Assembly (NCBI GenBank): GCA_965204525.1
Contig: OZ241994.1
Span: forward strand, 992,001 to 1,056,000
Source of the DNA: Bin5 sp965204525
GTDB lineage: Bacteria; Chloroflexota; Anaerolineae; Caldilineales; Caldilineaceae
Direction of reading: 5' to 3'
Length of the DNA stretch: 64,000 nt
A model generated the notes under the pieces. That model was not told the origin of the DNA, ran no database searches, and saw only the letters and a list, made by a program, of their open reading frames with translations. Below, one piece after another: positions 27,061-35,651 of this stretch. The translations under genes and the position numbers were made by a program. Each line of letters starts with the position of its first letter. The first letter of the stretch is position 1.

Positions 27061-27184
27061 CGGGATGCTTGTAGGGTTGGTAAGGGGCCGTTCACCGCTC
27101 TCGGTTTTGTCAGAGTGCAGGGTTTGATCGAGGGCTCACCATTCCCTGCCTCAACTTCAGTTGTCCTGGTCCAAACGCAAGGGG

Positions 27185-28021
27185 TCAGATTCCCATACCA
27201 CCAGTCACTTCGAGCACGTGGCCAGTGATGTATGAAGCAAGGGGCGAAGCGATCAGGACGATTCCAGCTGCCGCCTCCTCTTCCGTAGCGGGCCGTCCGA
27301 GGGGGATACGAAGCCGAATGTCCTTGTCGAGCATCGTACGTACCTTTTGGGGGATGCCCAGCACTACCTCACGCCCGTCAATCTTGATCGACTCTTCCTG
27401 GACCTCCTGCGCACGGGTCAGACGCGTGTCGATGAAACCAAAGGCGACGGCATTGCAGCGAATCCCCAGTGGGCCCCACTCCTTGGCGATTGTTTTGGTC
27501 AGTCCCACGACCCCCATTTTGCCGGCAGCGTAGTTTGCCTGACCAATATTGCCATGCAGTCCGGAGGTCGACGACACATTGACGATGCACCTGTTGCACG
27601 TGCCCGAACCGGACTCAAGTTCGGCCGCTGCGGCTTCACGCAGATGGGGAGCCGCTGCGCGGATCATTCGAAACGGAGCAGACAGGTGTACGTCCAGGAC
27701 CGCATGCCACTGTTCGTCGGAGATCTTGTGCGCCATCCCGTCCCAGGTATAGCCGGCATTGTTGACCAGGACGTTGAGGCGGCCAAATCTGTCCACCGCT
27801 TCCTGCATCAGCTTTTCCGGAAAATCGGCAGCGGTGACATCGCCGGCAAGGGCGACGGCCTGCCCGCCACGCGCCTGAATGGCATGCACGGTTTCCTCCG
27901 ACATACCGTTGTCAAGGTCGTTCACCACGACGTTCGCCCCGTACTCCGCGAACTGGAGGGCGGCGCTGGCCCCGATTCCCCGACCTGCACCTGTAATGAC
28001 TACTGTCTGGTTGCTGAACAT
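27185..28021 (-). CDS. SDR family oxidoreductase, FabG-like
   Basis: SDR of 278 residues with VVITGAGRGIGASAALQFAE, the acidic VVVNDLDNG suggesting NAD preference, LVNNAGYTWDG and the active-site NYAAGKMGVVGLTK. Close to 3-oxoacyl-ACP reductase or 3-hydroxyacyl-CoA dehydrogenase-type SDRs. ATG at 28021 is preferred; an in-frame TTG at 28048 is a possible alternative. The MaoC hydratase gene ends 46 bases upstream, a pairing typical of beta-oxidation-like acyl-CoA conversion. Confidence 0.88.
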   Translation of the reverse strand: MFSNQTVVITGAGRGIGASAALQFAEYGANVVVNDLDNGMSEETVHAIQARGGQAVALAGDVTAADFPEKLMQEAVDRFGRLNVLVNNAGYTWDGMAHKISDEQWHAVLDVHLSAPFRMIRAAAPHLREAAAAELESGSGTCNRCIVNVSSTSGLHGNIGQANYAAGKMGVVGLTKTIAKEWGPLGIRCNAVAFGFIDTRLTRAQEVQEESIKIDGREVVLGIPQKVRTMLDKDIRLRIPLGRPATEEEAAAGIVLIASPLASYITGHVLEVTGGMGI

Positions 28022-28067
28022 GGAATGTTGTCGTCGGTTTTTGGTCAACGCCTACTCGTCCGCTGTC

Positions 28068-28547
28068 TCAATCTTCAACAAAGTAAAGACGTGAGACCAT
28101 TTCGGCAACACAAGTAGGTTTCTCCACGCCTTCAATCTCAACAGTAACGTTGTGAATCAACTGCAGTCCATTTCCCTTCACTTCCTCTACCGACTGGAGC
28201 TGCTTACGGGCGCGGATTCTGGCACCTGCGAGCAGCGGGTGGGGAAAGCGCACTCGATTAAGGCCGTAGTTTACGGTGAGCGCCACGCCAGGATACGCTG
28301 GCTTATCCGGCTCAACCATGCCGGTAAGGTGGGGAATCAACGAAAGCGTGAAGAAGCCGTGAGCGACCGTTGCGCCAAACGGCGAGTCGCGCGCTGCCCG
28401 TTCCTCGTCGACGTGAATCCACTGATGGTCACGTGTCACATCCGCAAAGCCGTTGATCATATTCTGCGTAACCGGGAACCAGTTGCCGGGGTCGGATTCG
28501 GCGCCGACCTTCGATTGCAGATCTTTGTATGCCGCTTGTCGGGACAT
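28068..28547 (-). CDS. MaoC-like (R)-specific enoyl-CoA hydratase
   Basis: Hot-dog-fold hydratase of 159 residues. The hydratase-2 motif is visible as QWIHVDEERAARDSPFG followed by VAHGFFTLSL, giving the catalytic Asp and His. ATG at 28547 is preferred over an upstream TTG because GGAGAAG lies six bases before it. Together with flanking SDR genes it could hydrate an enoyl-CoA to a 3-hydroxyacyl-CoA that one SDR oxidises; that pathway is inferred. Confidence 0.88.
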   Translation of the reverse strand: MSRQAAYKDLQSKVGAESDPGNWFPVTQNMINGFADVTRDHQWIHVDEERAARDSPFGATVAHGFFTLSLIPHLTGMVEPDKPAYPGVALTVNYGLNRVRFPHPLLAGARIRARKQLQSVEEVKGNGLQLIHNVTVEIEGVEKPTCVAEMVSRLYFVED

Positions 28548-28578
28548 CGTCTTCTCCAATTCAGTGTCTTAGAGTTTG

Positions 28579-29328
28579 CTACGCGGTCATGCCGCCGTCC
28601 AGGTTGATGGCCTGCCCAGTGACAAAGGAAGACTCGTCTGAACAGAGCCAGACGATCGCTTCAGCGACATCTCGGGGCTTGCCGAAGCGGCGCATTGGGA
28701 TGCGTTCCAGCATTTTTTCCACCCTGCGCGAATTGCCGGCGATGAGCGGACTGATCAGAGGCGTATCAGTGTACGCGGGACAGACGGCATTGACGCGAAT
28801 ATCGTGTCGCGCGACCTCCTGGGCAGAGACGCGGGTCAGCCCGATGACGGCATGCTTCGAGGCGGTGTATGCGGCCTGGTAGGGAAGTCCTCGTTTGCCG
28901 GCGATCGAAGCCACGTTCACGATCGACCCTCCCTTCCCGATCATACGTCTGATCTCTTCCTGCATGCAGAAAAAAACGCCGGTTAGATTTACCGCAAGGA
29001 CTTTGTCCCAGCCTTCGTGAGGGTAGGATTGAAGCTGTTCCCAGGGACCGCCTATCCCGGCGTTATTTATGGCGACGTCGAGGCGGTCGAAATGGGATGC
29101 GGACTCGTCGAACAGCCGCGCCACCTGCAGGGGATCAGAAACGTCGCATCTGACGAACCGACCTTCAGCGCCGCACTTCTGCAGTTCACTTACTGCATCC
29201 GAGCCGCCTTCCGCGTCCACGTCGGCTATCACAACTGATGCGCCGAGCTCAGCGAAGCGCCGCGCGGTCTCGCGCCCGATTCCTGACGCGCCGCCGGTTA
29301 CCAGCGCTACTTTTCCCTCAAAGTTCAT
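28579..29328 (-). CDS. SDR family oxidoreductase
   Basis: A 249-residue classical SDR: VALVTGGASGIGRETARRF, acidic VVIADVDAEGG (NAD-type), INNAGIGGPW, active-site AYTASKHAVIGLTR, and the C-terminal VTGQAINLDGGMT. It is the first gene of a same-direction SDR-MaoC-SDR-SDR group. Substrate not identifiable from sequence alone. Confidence 0.9.
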   Translation of the reverse strand: MNFEGKVALVTGGASGIGRETARRFAELGASVVIADVDAEGGSDAVSELQKCGAEGRFVRCDVSDPLQVARLFDESASHFDRLDVAINNAGIGGPWEQLQSYPHEGWDKVLAVNLTGVFFCMQEEIRRMIGKGGSIVNVASIAGKRGLPYQAAYTASKHAVIGLTRVSAQEVARHDIRVNAVCPAYTDTPLISPLIAGNSRRVEKMLERIPMRRFGKPRDVAEAIVWLCSDESSFVTGQAINLDGGMTA

Positions 29329-29343
29329 TCTAACCGCTCGCAG

Positions 29344-30753
29344 TCAAGGGCTGGAATCCTGCTCTACAGCAGGTTCAGGTTGCGCTTCACCAGCCGTCTC
29401 CAAAAGAGTTTCGCCCAACTCCTGGAGTTCGGCAAAAAAGTCGGAGGCCTCCACATTTGCAGCAAACAACTGGACCATCCCCCGATTGAAACTGTGCAAG
29501 AAGGTGTCGAAACCTGGCTGCAGCTGCCAGATTGTGGCAGTGGGTACAGCGTCGGCAAAGGGAGTGAGACGGGGAAACTTCCTCTTCCATTCCTCTCTCA
29601 TCCCGTTCAGGGCAGGCATCCAGCCACCGTCGTTCGGCAGCGAGCCGACCACTTCCGGGCCGCTTAGAATGGCAGCCAGTGCAAAGGCATCCTCCCGCCG
29701 AGACGCCCCTGAAGAGACGGCATAGCAGCTGGTAAACGCAACCGAAGTGTTCAACCCCGCAGGGCCTGAAGGCAACGGCGCTACGCCATACCGGAAATCC
29801 GGAAACTCGGCTTCAAAGTATGGAGCGATCCAGTTCCCCTCAATTGTCAGTCCGCCCTTGCCCTTTCCCAGTACCTCTCCGGCCCACTCGTTGTTTGACT
29901 CACCTGGGTGACCGGCAAAGTTGTCGCGAAATATCTGTATGTACCAGTCCATTGCCGCGTCGGCAGCCGGCGATTCCAGGGCCATGCCGCCGCTCCCATC
30001 GATGATTGTACCACCGGCCCCGTACAGGAGGGGAAGCCAGCGCGAGAGATCGGGCGCCTCGATAAATCCGAAGCGGTTCCGGTCAACGTCTGTTTGCCCG
30101 ATTGCGACCGCCCTCAGCGAATCCCAACTGGTAGGGGGCGGGTGGCCGGCCGCAGCCAGTCCCTCGCTGTCGTAGACCAGTGCGAGAGTACGCACTTCCC
30201 GCGGCAGACAGTAGCGCAATGGGGCGGCCTCTTCGCTGGGCCAGGTGAAGGCTGCGGCAAGTTGAGGCGGGAGATCAGCCGGATCAAGGAAACCTTCTTC
30301 TGCGGGAGCCAGCAGACCACCGGCGGCCAGTTCCGGGAAAAGAAACCCGGTCACCAAGACCAGGTCCGGTGGGTCTTCTCCGGCCAGGCGGCTGCCAAGT
30401 TCCTGGTAATAGTCGTCGGACGTGGTCAGATTGACCTGGAGCTCGCTGGCGGCAGCCCAGGCGACGATGTGGCCGCGCAGGGCCCCCGTCACATCTCCCT
30501 CCTCGGGGAGGAAGATGTGCAGGGGAGGCGCCGCTGCATCGGACTCACCCCACAGCTGAAGAAACGGTATTTCAGGCAGGCGAGGCCGGGACGGCAGCGC
30601 GTCACAACCGTTCAACAGAAGTGCCAGCAGCAGGAGCCAGAGTTGGAACGGGAGGCGTCGAGGCGCGGAATAGCAGTTCGCAGCACATCTCCAGAGAATG
30701 CTCCTGCCTGGCCTAAGCTCACTGCTGACTCTCAACGAACGCTGAATAGGCAT
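29344..30753 (-). CDS. Extracellular solute-binding protein family 1, lipoprotein
   Basis: A 469-residue sugar-type ABC binding protein. After a long basic N-terminus it has a hydrophobic segment (LWLLLLALLLNGC) ending in a lipobox, then a family-1 domain with PPDLVLVTG, TSWDSLRAVAIGQ and GGLTIEGNWIAPYFE. The start is uncertain; ATG at 30753 makes it overlap the 3' end of gcvH by 35 bases. No permease genes accompany it, so it is an orphan receptor that may serve a transporter elsewhere. Confidence 0.82.
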   Translation of the reverse strand: MPIQRSLRVSSELRPGRSILWRCAANCYSAPRRLPFQLWLLLLALLLNGCDALPSRPRLPEIPFLQLWGESDAAAPPLHIFLPEEGDVTGALRGHIVAWAAASELQVNLTTSDDYYQELGSRLAGEDPPDLVLVTGFLFPELAAGGLLAPAEEGFLDPADLPPQLAAAFTWPSEEAAPLRYCLPREVRTLALVYDSEGLAAAGHPPPTSWDSLRAVAIGQTDVDRNRFGFIEAPDLSRWLPLLYGAGGTIIDGSGGMALESPAADAAMDWYIQIFRDNFAGHPGESNNEWAGEVLGKGKGGLTIEGNWIAPYFEAEFPDFRYGVAPLPSGPAGLNTSVAFTSCYAVSSGASRREDAFALAAILSGPEVVGSLPNDGGWMPALNGMREEWKRKFPRLTPFADAVPTATIWQLQPGFDTFLHSFNRGMVQLFAANVEASDFFAELQELGETLLETAGEAQPEPAVEQDSSP

Positions 30754-31111
30754 CTGCGTCCATCAGTTTGTCAAGCTCGGTCCCATCTTCAAATTCGATC
30801 TTGAGGAACCAGGCCTCGTAAGGATCGCTGTTCACCAGTTCCGGTGTGTCGTTCAATTCTTCATTGACGGCCGAGACAGAGCCGGATACCGGGGCGATAA
30901 TGTCCTCCGCCGCCTTGACTGATTCGACGACGGCGACAGCTTCGCCGGCGGAGACTGTAGAACCTATTTCGGGTAGCTCGACGAACACAATGTCGCTCAT
31001 CATGTCCTGTGCGGCGTCACTGATTCCGACAACGACCTGGGACTCATCCTTTCTGGCCCATTCGTGAGTGTCGGCATATTTCAGATTCGGTTCGTAGTGG
31101 TAGGATGTCAT
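30719..31111 (-). CDS. gcvH: Glycine cleavage system H protein
   Basis: Lipoyl carrier of the glycine cleavage system, 130 residues. The lipoylation site is Lys66 in VVESVKAAEDI, within the pattern DIVFVELPEIGSTVSAGE. Length is standard. The other glycine cleavage genes (gcvT, gcvP) are not in the window; gcvH instead follows ileS by 133 bases on the same strand. Confidence 0.94.
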   Translation of the reverse strand: MTSYHYEPNLKYADTHEWARKDESQVVVGISDAAQDMMSDIVFVELPEIGSTVSAGEAVAVVESVKAAEDIIAPVSGSVSAVNEELNDTPELVNSDPYEAWFLKIEFEDGTELDKLMDADAYSAFVESQQ

Positions 31112-31244
31112 CGCGTTCTTCCCTTCATGCAGATTGGCGCCTGTGTCGTTATGTTCGACTGCTGAGGCTGGTCACCATGCCGAATCTCGCTTGAACGGAA
31201 CAAGGGGTTCTGTCTGCGAGAGACCCGGCACACCAGCCTGTCAT

Positions 31245-34200
31245 TTACGGTTTTCTCAGGCCTATCGTCACTTCCTCGTCTCCCAGAGAAAACGTGACGG
31301 TTGCGCCGTCGAGAACTTCCCCTGAGCTGGGCGTCAGTCCAAGCTCCACGGTCAGAGTTTCCTCTACAATGTAGCTCTTGTGAACCGCCAAGAGTTTGCC
31401 GACGAGCGGTGAATCAGACAGCGTCAAGGTGATGCGGTCACTGATGTCGAGTTCGGAATCCTTTCTGAGCTGCTGAATGCGGCGCACAAGCTCGCGGGCG
31501 TGGCCCTCCAGCTCCAGCTCGGGCGTCAGGGTCGTGGTAACTGCCACCAGATAGCCGCCATCCTCGGCGACGGCCAGGCCGGCGCTTGGCGTCCTGCGGA
31601 CCTCTACATCTTCCGGTTCAACGACGTATTCCTGGCCCTCGTCCTCCACGGTCACGGTGTGACCCGCTTCAAGTTGGGCGGCCAGGTCTCGCTGGTCCAT
31701 CTCCGCGAACCTGCTCCTGATAACCGGATAGCCGCGACCATACTTCTGGCCAAGTTGTTTGGGAAGTGGAAAGACTGTCACTTCGACGAGCTCGCCTGCT
31801 TCACCTGCGAACTCCAGCTCCTTGACATTCAGTTCGGAGAGGAGAAGAGCTTTCACCCGTTCCAGTCCGGCGTTCTCCTCTTCCGAACGGATACGAACCA
31901 CAACCCGTTGTAACGGCTGCCGTACTTTGAGCGCCGCGGACTCTCTTGCAGCCCGCCCCAGCGTCGTCACTTTCTGAGCAAGCGCCATGTCGGCATGAAG
32001 TTGGTCGTCTATGGCAGAGTCGTCAAAACGCGGCCAGGTCGCCAGGTGCACCGAATCCGGCGCGTCAGGCTCGACGCCGGCGACCAGATTCTGGTAGATC
32101 TCCTCCGAAATGAAAGGGATCGCCGGAGCCAGCAGCTTCGACACTGTCACGAGGGTGTGGCGCAGTGTTGACAGGGCATCTGCGTCGCCGTCCCAGAAGC
32201 GCCTCCGGTTGAGGCGGACATACCAGTTGCTGAGTTCGTCGACGAAGTCGGCGATGGGTCGCGTGGCTGCGGTGACGTCGTAGGCTTCGTAGGCGGCGGT
32301 CACATCGCGGACGAGCCGGTTCAGTTCGGAAAGAAGCCATCGATCCTGGAGCGCCGCCTCAGCGGAGGCAGTCGATCCATTTACCGTCCCATCGTTGCCG
32401 TCGTTGACATCCTGCAGATTGGCATAGACCACGAAGAAGCTGTAGGTATTCCACAACGTATTCAGAAAACGGCGCTTTACTTCCGCCACCAGATTGCCGC
32501 TGAACCGGCGGGCGTTCCCGGGTGGTCCTGCCGTATACATGTACCAGCGGGTTGCGTCGGCGCCGTGTTCAGCGAAGACCTGCCATGGGCTGACGACATT
32601 CCCCCTGGACTTGCTCATCTTCGAGCCGTCTTCGGCCAGAATGTGCCCCAGGCAGATAACGTTTTTGAAGGCCGGGCGGTCGAAGAGCAGTGTGCTGACC
32701 GCGTGCAGCGTGTAGAACCAGCCTCTCGTCTGATCGATGGCTTCGCAGATGTAGTCGGCCTGCTTGTAGGTTTCCCACGCTTCCTGGTTTGAGAATGGGT
32801 AGTGCCACTGGGCAACCGGCATCGAACCGCTGTCGAACCAGACGTCACAAAGTTCGCTGACGCGGCGCATGGTGCCGCCGTCGGGGGCGGGCCAGGTGAT
32901 ATCGTCCACGTGGGGGCGGTGCAGGTCCAGGTCGTCCAGGTCGCGGCCGCTCTTCTCGGCGAGTTCGGCGACGCTGCCGATGCACTCCATATAGTCGCTG
33001 CCAGGCGCGTCGCTCTTCCAGATCGGAATCGGCGTAGCCCAATAGCGGTCCCGGCCCAGCGCCCAGTCCACATTGTTCTCCAGCCAGCGGCCGAACCGCC
33101 CGCTGCGGATGTGGTCGGGCACCCAGTTGATTGTGTCATTCAGGGCCACCAACCGGTCTTTGAACTCGCTGGTGCGCAGGTACCAGGTCTCTTTGGCCCA
33201 GTAGATCAGGGGCGTCTCGCAGCGCCAGCAGAAGGGATACGTGTGTTCATAGGTGCCTGCCTTGTAGAGTAGCCTCCGCTCCTCCAGATCTGCAGTAATG
33301 TGAGGATCCGCATCTTTGACAAAGAGACCTGCCCAAGGGGTGACTTCCTGTTTGAACCTGCCAGAGGCGTCAACAGTGTGAAAGACCGGCAGTTTATGTT
33401 TCTGCCCAACGGCGAGATCGTCTGCGCCAAACGCTGGCGCAACGTGAACGATGCCGGTACCGTCGGCAGTGCTGACAAAATCGGCGGCGATGACGTAGGC
33501 AAACCGCTCCTCAACCGAAGGCCCGAAGCGGAAGAGCGGCTCATACTCCTTGCCCACAAGCGCAGCGCCCTTCATTTCGGACAGGACTTCATAGCCTTGC
33601 TCAAGAACCGCTTCTGCCCGCTCCTTCGCCACATAGAGATGCGCGCCGGAACTATCCTTTACTTTCAAGTAGTCGATCTTCTCGCCTACCGCCAGAGCCG
33701 CATTGCCGGGCAGCGTCCAGGGCGTGGTGGTCCAGGCCAGCAAATAGGCGTCATCCTCGCCCTTGACCGCGAACTTGACGAAAACGCTGGGGTCGACGGT
33801 CCCCTCCTGATAGCCCAGGGAAAGTTCATGGCTGCTGAGGGGCGTGCCGCAGCGGGGACAGTATGGAACGACCTTGTAACCTTCAAACAGCAGGCCCTTG
33901 TCCCAGAGCTGCTTGAGTATCCACCAGAGTGATTGAACATACTCGTTTTTCATTGTTACATAGGCGTCCTCAAGGCTTACCCAGAACGCCATTCTCTCGG
34001 TCAGGGCCTCCCAATCACTGAGGTATTCCCAGACCGATTCCCGGCACATTTGGTTGAACTTGGCGACGCCGTACTCTTCGATCTGCTCTTTGCCGGTGAG
34101 GCCGAGCTGCTTTTCGACTTCGAGTTCCACCGGAAGGCCGTGCGTGTCCCATCCGCCCTTTCGCAACACGTGATAGCCTTGCATTGTCTTGTAGCGGGGA

Positions 34201-34460
34201 AACATGTCTTTGAACGCCCGCGCCAGGACATGATGGATGCCCGGCCGGCCGTTTGCCGTTGGAGGCCCCTCGAAGAAAACGTATTCCGGGCCGCCTGCCC
34301 GCTCCTTCATGGACCGCTGGAAGACATCCTTTTCCTTCCAGAGTTGCAGAATCTCCTCCTCCATTTCGGGAAAGGAGACGCTGGCAGGCACTTCCCTAAA
34401 GCTGCCCTGCTGCGCCCTCCCGTTGGTCGAGACGGCTGTACCTGCAGTTGTCTTTGTCAT
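31245..34460 (-). CDS. ileS: Isoleucyl-tRNA synthetase, eukaryotic-like (IleS2-type)
   Basis: Class I aminoacyl-tRNA synthetase of 1071 residues that charges tRNA-Ile. The HIGH-equivalent is in GPPTANGRPGIHHVLAR (about residues 65-81) and the KMSKS loop is DGSKMSKSRGN. The block GWDTHGLPVELEVEKQLG followed by IEEYGVAKFN is typical of the eukaryotic-like type, whose members are often naturally resistant to mupirocin. An editing (CP1) domain lies between, with GTGIVHVAPAFGADD. Controlled by an Ile-type T-box leader upstream of the preceding alaX-like gene, 49 bases away. Confidence 0.96.
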   Translation of the reverse strand: MTKTTAGTAVSTNGRAQQGSFREVPASVSFPEMEEEILQLWKEKDVFQRSMKERAGGPEYVFFEGPPTANGRPGIHHVLARAFKDMFPRYKTMQGYHVLRKGGWDTHGLPVELEVEKQLGLTGKEQIEEYGVAKFNQMCRESVWEYLSDWEALTERMAFWVSLEDAYVTMKNEYVQSLWWILKQLWDKGLLFEGYKVVPYCPRCGTPLSSHELSLGYQEGTVDPSVFVKFAVKGEDDAYLLAWTTTPWTLPGNAALAVGEKIDYLKVKDSSGAHLYVAKERAEAVLEQGYEVLSEMKGAALVGKEYEPLFRFGPSVEERFAYVIAADFVSTADGTGIVHVAPAFGADDLAVGQKHKLPVFHTVDASGRFKQEVTPWAGLFVKDADPHITADLEERRLLYKAGTYEHTYPFCWRCETPLIYWAKETWYLRTSEFKDRLVALNDTINWVPDHIRSGRFGRWLENNVDWALGRDRYWATPIPIWKSDAPGSDYMECIGSVAELAEKSGRDLDDLDLHRPHVDDITWPAPDGGTMRRVSELCDVWFDSGSMPVAQWHYPFSNQEAWETYKQADYICEAIDQTRGWFYTLHAVSTLLFDRPAFKNVICLGHILAEDGSKMSKSRGNVVSPWQVFAEHGADATRWYMYTAGPPGNARRFSGNLVAEVKRRFLNTLWNTYSFFVVYANLQDVNDGNDGTVNGSTASAEAALQDRWLLSELNRLVRDVTAAYEAYDVTAATRPIADFVDELSNWYVRLNRRRFWDGDADALSTLRHTLVTVSKLLAPAIPFISEEIYQNLVAGVEPDAPDSVHLATWPRFDDSAIDDQLHADMALAQKVTTLGRAARESAALKVRQPLQRVVVRIRSEEENAGLERVKALLLSELNVKELEFAGEAGELVEVTVFPLPKQLGQKYGRGYPVIRSRFAEMDQRDLAAQLEAGHTVTVEDEGQEYVVEPEDVEVRRTPSAGLAVAEDGGYLVAVTTTLTPELELEGHARELVRRIQQLRKDSELDISDRITLTLSDSPLVGKLLAVHKSYIVEETLTVELGLTPSSGEVLDGATVTFSLGDEEVTIGLRKP

Positions 34461-34509
34461 TTCAATAACCCCTATCGATCATGGAGAAGAATCCGATCTG
34501 ACCCTGGAC

Positions 34510-35244
34510 TTACCCGATCTCCACATAGATTCGCTTGTTGATCGCGCCCTTGCTGCGATAGTCGACTACGCGCATGACGCCGACTTCGCTGGTGTTGGCG
34601 GCATGGGTTCCGCCGTCGGCCTGGAGGTCCAGGCCTTCCAACTCTACGGTCCGCACTTCTTTTATCTGCTTGGGCAACAGATTGATCTTGGTGCGAATGA
34701 GGTCTGGAATCCGGAAGGCCTCCTCGCGGGGCAGCGTTTTTGTGGTGACGACGCGGGCGGCCTCGATCTCTGCGTTGCACTTTTTCTCAATGGCCGCAAC
34801 CAAGTCACCGCTCATGGCCTCGAATTCGAAGTCCATTCGTCCGCTCCCCGGCTTCATGTCGCCGCCAGTCACGGAGGCGCCGTAGTCCCGCCAGACGACG
34901 CCGCACAGAATGTGCATGGCGGTGTGCGTCCGCATGAGCAGGTATCGCCGCTCCCAATCCAGCAGGCCCTGTACCTGTCTTCCCGGCGTAATCGGTATCG
35001 ACTGGCCCTTTATACCTTCAAGCGTATGCCATATCCGACCCCCGTCGCGTCTGACTTTGCTGACCACCAGCCTGCGGTGATCGATTGTCAGCCAGCCGGT
35101 ATCGTTGGGTTGGCCACCGCCGCCCGGATAAAAGGCAGTGCGATTCAATGCGACACGCGGCTGGCCATCCTTTTTGTCAACAGCCGTGATAGCGGCGTCA
35201 AATGCCTGAAGGTAGGCGTCATCATAGAATAGTTCGGTAGTCAT
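34510..35244 (-). CDS. Alanyl-tRNA editing-type hydrolase (AlaX-like)
   Basis: Free-standing relative of the alanyl-tRNA synthetase editing domain, 244 residues, of the AlaX-M size class. It has FYPGGGGQPNDTG, the zinc motif HxxxH in RTHTAMH (His107, His111) and QADGGTH with His214. The cysteine that commonly precedes GGTH in AlaRS is replaced here by Asp210. The family hydrolyses mischarged Ser- or Gly-tRNA-Ala. It is the first gene after the Ile T-box and 49 bases ahead of ileS, so it is co-regulated with isoleucine charging. Confidence 0.85.
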   Translation of the reverse strand: MTTELFYDDAYLQAFDAAITAVDKKDGQPRVALNRTAFYPGGGGQPNDTGWLTIDHRRLVVSKVRRDGGRIWHTLEGIKGQSIPITPGRQVQGLLDWERRYLLMRTHTAMHILCGVVWRDYGASVTGGDMKPGSGRMDFEFEAMSGDLVAAIEKKCNAEIEAARVVTTKTLPREEAFRIPDLIRTKINLLPKQIKEVRTVELEGLDLQADGGTHAANTSEVGVMRVVDYRSKGAINKRIYVEIG

Positions 35245-35289
35245 CCGTTCCTCGCTCGTTTTCTCCTGCCGTCATAGGGCCCCCTGCTG

Positions 35290-35327
35290 CAAAATAACAA
35301 AAGCCCGTCCCAAATCAGGGACGGGCT
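35290..35327 (-). terminator. T-box intrinsic terminator
   Basis: Minus-strand hairpin GCCCGTCCC (35318-35326 complement) / GGGACGGGC with a 6-base loop, followed by TTTTGTTATTTT. The stem competes with the T-box antiterminator just upstream. Confidence 0.9.
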
Positions 35328-35600
35328 GAATAGTCCGCGGTACCACCCTGCTTCCCGGAACTACGACCGGGCCGCTCACTGCCAGTAGACGCTGCAGCAT
35401 CCTATCTGGCCGTGAAGGTAACGGTTCACGAAACCGGCGACGCCTACTGGGCGTATTTTCGCCTTTTCGGGCCGCGGCTCAGGAGTGATATTCGCTGTCG
35501 CAGTGGCCGGCCCGGCTCCCACCTGCCCGGACTCGCTGGTGACTTGACGACAGTTACTCGTCTCCTTCTACGCCGCTCCTGTTCTCAGTTGAACTAAACG
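35296..35600 (-). ncRNA. T-box riboswitch leader, isoleucine specifier (ATC)
   Basis: Roughly 300-base leader on the minus strand. The conserved T-box AGGGTGGTACCGCG lies at 35336-35349 and contains the TGGT that pairs with the ACCA end of uncharged tRNA. Stem I features GGTGGGAGCCGG at 35512-35523, and its specifier region reads GCGAATATCACTCCTGAG; the ATC codon at 35487-35489 fits isoleucine, agreeing with downstream ileS. Uncharged tRNA-Ile should stabilise the antiterminator and allow transcription of the alaX-like gene and ileS. The specifier frame is judged by analogy with known Ile T-boxes. Confidence 0.92.
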
Positions 35601-35605
35601 CCGCC

Positions 35606-35634
35606 ATTGTAACGCCGCGAGGCCGGTTTGTCAA
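35606..35634 (-). promoter_or_regulatory. Sigma-70 promoter of the T-box operon
   Basis: Minus-strand TTGACA (35629-35634), 17-base spacer, TACAAT (35606-35611). Consensus -35 and 5-of-6 -10 at ideal spacing, placing the start just before the T-box stem I. Confidence 0.85.
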
Positions 35635-35651
35635 TCCGGACGGGTCGCCGA

